In this document: in pieces, positions 58,855 through 64,000 of the stretch
Layout of the letters: each line of letters begins with the position of its first letter
How positions within the stretch are numbered: the stretch's first letter is position 1
Assembly (NCBI GenBank): GCA_905187815.1
Contig: CAJJJM010000002.1
Span: 1 to 64,000 of the forward strand
Length of the DNA stretch: 64,000 nucleotides
From: an uncultured Methanomassiliicoccaceae archaeon
GTDB lineage: Archaea > Thermoplasmatota > Thermoplasmata > Methanomassiliicoccales > Methanomethylophilaceae
Reading direction: 5' to 3'
Notes under the pieces: generated by a model
The model's input: the letters and a program-made list of their open reading frames with translations, nothing else
Database searches by the model: none
What the model was told of the DNA's origin: nothing
Translations under genes and position numbers: made by a program

Positions 58855-59416
58855 AGATGAGTGCATCGAGCTCCTCATGGAGGCGGGATGCAAGCGCAGG
58901 GTGGTCATACACTGCTGCACCGTCGAGGCCGTGGCGAAGGAGATAGTCTCCCGCGTGAAGGGGGCCGACCCGGACCTGGTGGCCGCGGGGGCGCTCCTCC
59001 ACGACATCGGCCGCTCCGTGGACCATTCGATCATGCACGCCTACATCGGCTCCCAGATCGTCCAGGCGCACGGCCTTCCGCAGTCGATCGTCGACATCGT
59101 CCGCAAGCACACGGGCGCGGGTCTCGACGCTGAGGACGTGGAGGAGCTGGGGCTGCCTGACGCGGACTACATGCCGCGCACCCTGGAGGAGAAGATCGTG
59201 GCCCATGCGGACAACATGGTCAGCGACAACAAGGTCGTGAAGCACTCGCACTCCTCCGACAAGCTCAGGAACAAGGGCGCCGAACGCGGTGCAGACAGGA
59301 TCGATGCGCTTCACGCGGAGCTCTCGGCGCTCTACGGGGAGGACCTCGACGTGATCCCCGACCGCATAGGGCAGTATCCCGATCTGCCTCTGGCCAGGCG
59401 TTACAATCTTATCTAA
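58832..59416 (+). CDS. HD domain phosphohydrolase
   Basis: A 194-residue HD-fold hydrolase with the metal motif H...HD...D: CKRRVVIHCCTVEAVAKEI (first His), GALLHDIGRSVDHSI (HD), VRKHTGAG and AHADNMVSD (last Asp). The only start in frame near the natural N-terminus is the TTG at 58832 (MSSTIPSEDE), with GAGGGGG upstream. Such archaeal HD proteins beside Trm56 are tentatively nucleotide phosphohydrolases; the substrate is unknown. Ends in TAA, one of only two such stops in the window. Confidence 0.8.
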   Translation: MSSTIPSEDECIELLMEAGCKRRVVIHCCTVEAVAKEIVSRVKGADPDLVAAGALLHDIGRSVDHSIMHAYIGSQIVQAHGLPQSIVDIVRKHTGAGLDAEDVEELGLPDADYMPRTLEEKIVAHADNMVSDNKVVKHSHSSDKLRNKGAERGADRIDALHAELSALYGEDLDVIPDRIGQYPDLPLARRYNLI

Positions 59417-59469
59417 ATGATTTCGATTCAACCCTTTATAAGCAATCAGATGATACGGGAGTGATTAAC

Positions 59470-59781
59470 ATGGTCACAGAACTGAACGAGTCCAACTTCG
59501 ACTCCTTCGTGGAGTCGAACCACATCGCCATCATCGACTGCTGGGCGCCCTGGTGCGGACCCTGCAGGCGCATGGGCCCCATCGTAGAGGAGCTCGCCAA
59601 CGACCTCGCCGGCAAGGCCGGTGTCGCCAAGCTCAACACCGACGAGAACCAGGCGATCGCCATCAGGTTCAACATCAACGCCATCCCCACCCTGCTCGTC
59701 TTCAAGGACAGGGTCCTCGTGGACGCGCTGGTGGGACTCAGGCCCAAGGAGGACATCCTCCAGTACGTGGCCACGCTCTGA
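59470..59781 (+). CDS. trxA: Thioredoxin
   Basis: A 103-residue thioredoxin with the WCGPC active site (IIDCWAPWCGPCRRMGPI), cis-Pro in NINAIPTLLVFK and the closing G-L-x-P strand. It reduces cytoplasmic disulfides with electrons from the reductase encoded next. A TATA-like CTTTATAAGC (about 59433-59442) lies ~30 nt upstream of the ATG at 59470. Its TGA overlaps the trxB ATG by one base (TGATG). Confidence 0.95.
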   Translation: MVTELNESNFDSFVESNHIAIIDCWAPWCGPCRRMGPIVEELANDLAGKAGVAKLNTDENQAIAIRFNINAIPTLLVFKDRVLVDALVGLRPKEDILQYVATL

Positions 59782-60665
59782 TGGACGCCGACGTCGTAAT
59801 CATAGGCTCCGGCCCGGCAGGGGTGCAGGCAGCGATCCACGCCTCGAGGCGCAAGGTGTCCGTTCTTGTAGCCGGCAAGGCGGCGGCCAGCGCCGCCGCG
59901 GGTACGGAGATGGACAACTACTTCGGGACCGGGAGGGTCTCGGGGGATGCGCTCATAGCCGAGGGCATGAGGCAGGCCGAGTCCACAGGCGCCGTCTTCC
60001 TCGGGCAGAACGTCATCTCGGCCTCGAGGGAGGGGGAAGCGTTCCGTCTCGGACTGGAGGACGGGACCGAGGTCAACGCCAGATCGGTCATCATCGCGAC
60101 CGGCATCTCGAGGAAGAAGCTGGGCATCCCCGGCGAGAAGGAGCTCTTCGGCAAGGGCGTGAGCTACTGCGCCGTGTGCGACTGCAACTTCTACAGGGGA
60201 CGCAGGGCGGTCATAGTCGGGAACGAGTCCGAGGCCGCCGTGTCCGCCGAGATGATGACCGGCTACGCGTCCGAGACGTCATGGGTCGCCTGGGACGTGC
60301 AGGCCAACCCGGCCCTCGTCGCCAAGGCGGAGGCAGCCGGCGTGAGGATGTACGGGTCGAAGCCCAAGGCGATCCTGGGCGAGGGGAAGGTCGAGTCCCT
60401 GGAGCTCGAGGATGGCACGCTGATACCTACGGACGGCGTGTTCATAGAGCTGGGGGCCAGGTCGTCCGCCGATCTGGCCATGGACCTGGACGTCATGCCC
60501 GAGATGGACGACACGATAAAGGTCGACTGCGACTGCGCGACCAGCGTCCCCGGCGTATACGCGTGCGGCGACGTCACCGGCAGGCCGTGGCAGGTCGCGA
60601 AGGCCGTGGGCCAGGGATGCGTCGCGGGCACGAACGCGGCCGCTTATGCGAAGGGAGAGAGATGA
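59781..60665 (+). CDS. trxB: Thioredoxin reductase
   Basis: A 294-residue FAD/NAD(P)H thioredoxin reductase. FAD loop VVIIGSGPAGVQAA, redox pair CAVC in VSYCAVCDCNFYRG (C-x-x-C between the FAD- and NAD-binding domains), NAD loop IVGNESEAAVSAEM (G-x-x-x-x-A type, without the usual GxGxxA), and GVYACGDVTGRPWQ. The missing GGGNSA-type loop hints at a reductant other than NADPH, possibly F420H2 or ferredoxin as in some archaeal reductases; this is inference. Its stop overlaps the next gene (ATGA). Confidence 0.92.
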   Translation: MDADVVIIGSGPAGVQAAIHASRRKVSVLVAGKAAASAAAGTEMDNYFGTGRVSGDALIAEGMRQAESTGAVFLGQNVISASREGEAFRLGLEDGTEVNARSVIIATGISRKKLGIPGEKELFGKGVSYCAVCDCNFYRGRRAVIVGNESEAAVSAEMMTGYASETSWVAWDVQANPALVAKAEAAGVRMYGSKPKAILGEGKVESLELEDGTLIPTDGVFIELGARSSADLAMDLDVMPEMDDTIKVDCDCATSVPGVYACGDVTGRPWQVAKAVGQGCVAGTNAAAYAKGER

Positions 60666-61174
60666 CCGTAGCGGATCTGATTTCAGGAATGCTCAGGGAG
60701 GACGGAGGGTTCCAGAAGGCCTTCCGCAGCATCCTCGACGACGAGCTGAACATGTCACTCAACGAGTTCTGTCAGCTCTCCGGGATTTCCCAGAGCACTA
60801 TGTACAAGATACTAGAGGACAAGCGCGAGCCCAACCTGCGCACGGTGCGCCAGGTCATAAAATCGCTGAAGATCCTGATGGAACCGGAGGACTCCCATTT
60901 CATAGGCGTGATCGCGTTCACCGCGGTCCTGGAGAACCTGCCCAAGTCCGTCGACATGGACGGCCTGACCGTCAACATCAGGGAGTATCCCGTCTCCACG
61001 GTGGAGGATGCCATCATAGCGGCGGTCCGCGCCGAGCGCGACGGGGCCCTCGCAGTCGTCTGCGCGCCCATCGTCGCACCGACCGTCGAGAAGATCCTCT
61101 CGATACCAGTGTCGCGCGTCATTCCCACGACCAGTGTCCTGTTGGCGATAGATAGACTGAAGGACGTAGTCTGA
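60662..61174 (+). CDS. XRE-type HTH regulator with C-terminal ligand-like domain
   Basis: A 170-residue protein: an HTH (MSLNEFCQLSGISQSTMYKIL, then EDKREPNLRTVRQVIKSL) and a C-terminal domain (FIGVIAFTAVLENLP, VEDAIIAAVRAERDGALAVVCAPI, IPVSRVIPTTSV) that resembles a small effector domain. Conserved next to genes such as thioredoxin in Thermoplasmata. The ATGA overlap with trxB implies autoregulated redox control of the trxA-trxB operon. Confidence 0.75.
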   Translation: MTVADLISGMLREDGGFQKAFRSILDDELNMSLNEFCQLSGISQSTMYKILEDKREPNLRTVRQVIKSLKILMEPEDSHFIGVIAFTAVLENLPKSVDMDGLTVNIREYPVSTVEDAIIAAVRAERDGALAVVCAPIVAPTVEKILSIPVSRVIPTTSVLLAIDRLKDVV

Positions 61175-61239
61175 CGGTTAATGTACAGCCGATACAAAGT
61201 TAATATACCAGCTTAACAGTGAACGCCTCGGGTTGAGGA

Positions 61240-61689
61240 ATGTTCGAACTGCAGGTTGTCAGCAACACTCCCATGACGGGTGTCGACGATGTCAACGTCG
61301 TAGCGGAGACACTGCTGGTGCAGATCGGATACCTCCCGAAGGGATACGATCCCAAGACCGGTGCCATCACCGTCAGGGACAGCGTGCCCTACCGCCTGTT
61401 CATGGACCATCTCATGGCCCATCCCTCCAAGGCATGGACCGTGGAGGAGCTGGCTTCCCTGCTCGGGACCACGAAGCCCACGATATACAGGCACATAAAC
61501 AAGCTCAAGTCGATGGACCTCCTGGAGGCCATGGACGTCGAGTACGACGGTCAGATCCGCAAGGGCTACCGCATCAGGTTCGGCGACCTGGCAAAGGCGT
61601 GGAGCTTTACCGAGGCGAATGTGAACATGGCCATGGAGAACTACCGCAAGACCATCGTACACTTCCAGGAGCTTACCCAGAAGAGGTGA
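61240..61689 (+). CDS. Winged-helix regulator (149 aa)
   Basis: A 149-residue protein with a central HTH (WTVEELASLLGTTKPTIYRHINKLKSM, split: WTVEELASLLGTTKPTIYRH) and a wing (YDGQIRKGYRIRFG). The N-terminus VVAETLLVQIGYLPKGYDPKTG and C-terminal helix do not point to a known ligand. TTAATATACC (about 61200-61209) upstream suggests its own promoter, ~30 nt before the ATG. Four bases separate it from the next gene's GTG region. Confidence 0.7.
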   Translation: MFELQVVSNTPMTGVDDVNVVAETLLVQIGYLPKGYDPKTGAITVRDSVPYRLFMDHLMAHPSKAWTVEELASLLGTTKPTIYRHINKLKSMDLLEAMDVEYDGQIRKGYRIRFGDLAKAWSFTEANVNMAMENYRKTIVHFQELTQKR

Positions 61690-61695
61690 TTTTCA

Positions 61696-61950
61696 GTGGA
61701 GAACGAGTTCACGGTCGCGCCCGGCGCGAGGTTCGGTGTTTCTTGGAGGTACTCCCGCGACGAGTGCAGGGAGTTCGAAGGCGTGTACAAGGGGCTGTCG
61801 GCCATCGGCACGGAGACCGCCATGGTCTTCGACGTGGACGGGACCCTGAGGTTCATCGCCGCCTCATCCATCGTGCTCATGGACCAGCTCGAGGCGGCTC
61901 CCGAGAAGGCGGAGAAGAAGTCCGATGCAGGGAACGTCTTCTACGGATGA
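61696..61950 (+). CDS. Small protein of unknown function upstream of elp3
   Basis: An 84-residue frame from GTG 61696: MENEFTVAPGARFGVSWRYSRDECREFEGVYKGL, then IGTETAMVFDVDGTLRFIAASSIVLMDQLE. The alternating F-x-G-x-Y-x-G / V-F-D-V-D-G / R-F-I pattern suggests a small beta-barrel (Sm/SH3-like), ending in a Lys/Glu-rich tail. It overlaps elp3 by 26 bases, so the pair is probably co-translated. No GTG/ATG alternative is better placed. Confidence 0.6.
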   Translation: MENEFTVAPGARFGVSWRYSRDECREFEGVYKGLSAIGTETAMVFDVDGTLRFIAASSIVLMDQLEAAPEKAEKKSDAGNVFYG

Positions 61951-63487
61951 GCCCGACATAGTCTCGTTCTCCCGCGAGATGATAGACGCGGTCAAGACCG
62001 GCAGGGTCACCGACCGTGACCAGCTCCAGAACCTGAAGCTGAAGCTCTGCAAGGCGTACGGTTTCGGGGACGTGCCGCCGAACTCGGAGATCCTCGCGAA
62101 CGTCCTTCCCGAGGAACGCAAGCTCCTGACGCCGTTCCTCGTTAAGAAGCCGACGCGCACGATTAGCGGAGTCGCAGTCGTCGCCGTGATGACGTCTCCC
62201 CATGACTGCCCCCACGGCCGCTGCTCTTTCTGCCCCGGAGGGGTCCAGAACGATTCCCCCCAGTCGTACACCGGTAAGGAGCCCGCCGCGAGAAGGGCGG
62301 GGAGGAACAGGTTCGATCCGTGGATGCAGGTCACAGACAGGGTCACCCAGCTCACGGAGATCGGTCACAAGACCGATAAGATCGACCTGATCATCATGGG
62401 CGGAACATTCACCAGCCGCGAGCCCGACTACCAGGAGTGGTTCGTACGCAGGTGCTTCGACGCCCTGAACGGCACGGACTCCGAGACATTGGAGGAGGCC
62501 CAGAGGCTCAACGAGGTCTCAGAGCACAGGTGCGTCGGGCTCACGGTCGAGACCCGCCCCGATGTATTCACATCCGAGCAGATAGAGAGGGTGATGTCGT
62601 TCGGAGCCACCAGGGTGGAGCTGGGGGTGCAGATCCTGGACGACGACGTCCTTGCCGGCGTGGACAGGGGTCACGGGACGGCCGAGGTCCGCAGGTGCAC
62701 CAGGGAGTGCAAGGAGCACGGTCTGAAGATCTGCTATCACATCATGCCCGGTCTTCCCGGGTCGTCCCCAGAGAACGACCTGAGGTGCTTCCGCAGGATA
62801 TTCGACGACCCGGCGTACCGTCCGGACATGCTGAAGTTCTACCCCGTCCTGGTGGTCGCAGGCACCAAGCTGTACGACATGTGGCAGCGGGGCGAGTACT
62901 CCCCGTACCTGGAGGACACCGCGACGAGGCTGCTGGCCGAGATGAAGGGGATGGTGCCAGAGTACGTGCGCATACAGCGCATACAGAGGGACATACCGGT
63001 TACCGAGATCTCCGCCGGCATACGCAAGAGCAACATCCGCCAGCTGGTCGCCGACTACATGCGCGACAACGGCATGGAGTGCAGATGCATCCGCTGCAGG
63101 GAGGTAGGCCACAGGGGCACGGTCCTGCGCGACCCGTCGCTGGTTACCATGAAGGACACGGTGTACGAGTCCTGCGGGGGCACGGAGCATTTCATCGCCC
63201 TGGAGTACGAGGACGCGATCATCGGCTACGTGAGGGGGAGGGTGGACTCCAACCCGGCCGCCACCATAAGGGAGCTCAAGGTCTTCGGCAAGGTCGCATC
63301 CATCGGCGACGAGGGCGAGGACTGGCAGCACAGGGGGGTCGGCAGGGAGCTTGTGGCCGAGGCAGAGCGCATAGCCCGGGAGTCCGGCAGGACCAGGATA
63401 AGGGTCACCAGCGGCGTGGGTGTCAGAGGCTACTACAGGTCCCTGGGATTCGACTACGACCTACCCTACATGGCCAAGGACCTCTGA
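61925..63487 (+). CDS. elp3: tRNA uridine(34) acetyltransferase Elp3
   Basis: A 520-residue Elp3: radical-SAM domain with CPHGRCSFCPGG (C-x4-C-x2-C cluster), MGGTFTSRE, LTVETRPD and IYHIMPGLPGS-like YHIMPGLPGSSPENDL, then a C-terminal GNAT domain (IREL..VFGKVASIGD..WQHRGVGRELVAEAERIA). It makes the cm5U-type modification at wobble U34, with acetyl-CoA as carbon source. Archaeal Elp3 works without the eukaryal Elp1/2/4-6 partners. ATG 61925 (MQGTSSTDEP) is the best start; it overlaps the upstream small gene. Confidence 0.96.
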   Translation: MQGTSSTDEPDIVSFSREMIDAVKTGRVTDRDQLQNLKLKLCKAYGFGDVPPNSEILANVLPEERKLLTPFLVKKPTRTISGVAVVAVMTSPHDCPHGRCSFCPGGVQNDSPQSYTGKEPAARRAGRNRFDPWMQVTDRVTQLTEIGHKTDKIDLIIMGGTFTSREPDYQEWFVRRCFDALNGTDSETLEEAQRLNEVSEHRCVGLTVETRPDVFTSEQIERVMSFGATRVELGVQILDDDVLAGVDRGHGTAEVRRCTRECKEHGLKICYHIMPGLPGSSPENDLRCFRRIFDDPAYRPDMLKFYPVLVVAGTKLYDMWQRGEYSPYLEDTATRLLAEMKGMVPEYVRIQRIQRDIPVTEISAGIRKSNIRQLVADYMRDNGMECRCIRCREVGHRGTVLRDPSLVTMKDTVYESCGGTEHFIALEYEDAIIGYVRGRVDSNPAATIRELKVFGKVASIGDEGEDWQHRGVGRELVAEAERIARESGRTRIRVTSGVGVRGYYRSLGFDYDLPYMAKDL

Positions 63488-63540
63488 GTTTCTCCGGCAG
63501 GCGCATCATCACCGGGGAACCTGCTTTATACCAGGAATCT

Positions 63541-63560
63541 GTTTAAGTGATTGCTTAAAC
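63541..63560. promoter_or_regulatory. ArsR-type operator overlapping the downstream promoter
   Basis: GTTTAAG-N6-CTTAAAC (63541-63560) is a perfect 7-bp inverted repeat of the kind bound by ArsR/SmtB dimers. It lies between the TATA box (GCTTTATACC, about 63523-63532) and the ATG at 63574, over the predicted transcription start, so binding should block initiation. Autorepression relieved by metal is the usual mode of this family. Confidence 0.7.
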
Positions 63561-63573
63561 GAAAGGTGCTACG

Positions 63574-64000
63574 ATGGGCGACCCCGCAGATACCCTGAAG
63601 GCGATGTCCGACGAGACCCGGTTCAGGATAGTGACGATACTACTGAACCACGACATATGCGCCGGAGCGATCGCCAGAAGGCTGGGGATCTCAGACGCCG
63701 CAGTGTCCCAGCACATGAGGGTCCTCCGCGAGGCGGGCCTCGTGACCTCCGAGAGGAGGGGGTACTTCACCCACTTCTCCGTGGACAGGGACGCCATCCG
63801 GGAGCTCGCAGACTTCCTCCAGACAATGTCCGGGTGGGAGCGCGGACCCTGCGATCCGGATCTCGAGGGTTGCACCGCCGTCAGGCGCGGGAGATGTCCT
63901 GCGGAGAAGTGCGGGAGCGGTTGCCCCCGCGCCGGCGGCGGCAGATGCCCCGGATGCACCATGGTGACGGATAAGCGCAGAGATGAGACGATGAAGGTAG
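63574..64000 (+). CDS. ArsR/SmtB family regulator with Cys-rich C-terminus, partial
   Basis: ATG 63574 begins an ArsR wHTH: MSDETRFRIVTILL, ICAGAIARRLGISDAAVSQHMRVLREAGLVTSERRG (split: CAGAIARRLGISDAAVSQHM, VLREAGLVTSERRG) and THFSVDRDAI. A C-terminal extension has nine or more Cys in about 40 residues (GPCDPDLEGC, GRCPAEKCGSGCP, GRCPGC), far more than a standard ArsR of 100-120 residues. It may bind several metal ions. The frame is still open at the window end. Its perfect-palindrome operator lies just upstream. Confidence 0.8.
   Translation, partial: MGDPADTLKAMSDETRFRIVTILLNHDICAGAIARRLGISDAAVSQHMRVLREAGLVTSERRGYFTHFSVDRDAIRELADFLQTMSGWERGPCDPDLEGCTAVRRGRCPAEKCGSGCPRAGGGRCPGCTMVTDKRRDETMKV

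Overview
The window is a metagenome-type assembly of a GC-rich gut methanogen, most likely of the order Methanomassiliicoccales (Thermoplasmatota). The evidence is the mix of archaeal information-processing genes (NMD3, L18e, L13, S9, RpoN, Trm56, Elp3, MCM, DUF424), HdrD-like iron-sulfur proteins, an MtaA/MtbA-type methylcobamide:CoM methyltransferase, bacterial-type gyrase, and mostly leaderless genes with a TATA box about 25-30 nt before the start codon. Almost every gene I checked ends in TGA, two end in TAA and none in TAG, as expected where amber is reassigned to pyrrolysine. The first ~1.05 kb is not from this genome. It carries a bacterial (Clostridia-like) GH13 amylase tail, a rho-independent terminator and the first ~80 codons of a pyruvate:ferredoxin oxidoreductase, fused in frame to an archaeal MCM helicase at a stretch that suits both proteins (1043-1060). 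I read this as a chimeric assembly join.

Layout. 1.04-5.7 kb: MCM fragment, DUF424, NMD3, two-subunit class I fumarase and a secreted membrane-anchored protein. 5.8-14.4 kb: a 1790-residue Lhr helicase, a Cys-containing HTH regulator, an OGG1-type glycosylase, an endonuclease IV-like protein and a surface protein. 14.4-21.0 kb: tRNA-Thr, ThiC, gyrBA behind a Z-DNA-prone promoter, tRNA-Phe. 21-27.2 kb: small conserved proteins, a parvulin, a CtkA/HipA-like kinase with a small partner, PurM, RarA and a DUF4143-type ATPase with a three-palindrome operator array. 27.2-31 kb: FmdE plus a FecBCD-like ABC transporter. 31-35.9 kb: RlmE, a Schlafen/AlbA_2-type protein with a hexanucleotide microsatellite in its promoter, an FAH-family hydrolase, an EFR1-type flavodoxin/ferredoxin protein, and a flavin reductase/HxlR pair. 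35.9-47.3 kb: a second Lhr-family helicase, HdrD, an esterase, another Schlafen-type ATPase, the corrinoid methyltransferase, two tRNAs, and a LarA/HdrD-like/dihydropteroate synthase operon. 47.3-51.4 kb: a beta-grasp-like pair, hexuloisomerase, a second endonuclease IV-like protein, and the L18e-L13-S9-RpoN operon with tRNA-Pro. 51.6-57.1 kb is an accessory stretch with broken genes (DUF3089 lipase, TIGR04076), MutM, and a lower-GC toxin-antitoxin-like pair. 57-64 kb returns to core genes: regulators, Trm56, HD hydrolase, thioredoxin/thioredoxin reductase, Elp3 and a metal-type ArsR regulator cut by the window end.

The most notable signals are: (i) two in-frame amber codons inside otherwise continuous reading frames in a genome that seems not to use amber as a stop, one in a nucleotidyltransferase of a toxin-antitoxin-like operon and one directly after the catalytic-serine position of a DUF3089 lipase; (ii) three 22-bp palindromes at an exact 23-bp pitch upstream of the DUF4143 ATPase; (iii) a 33-nt perfect purine-pyrimidine alternation running into the gyrBA TATA box; (iv) a kinase/partner pair whose small partner has lost its stop codon; (v) an FmdE-linked transporter with a histidine-rich ATPase tail. 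All functions are inferred from reading the translated sequence; no database search was run.
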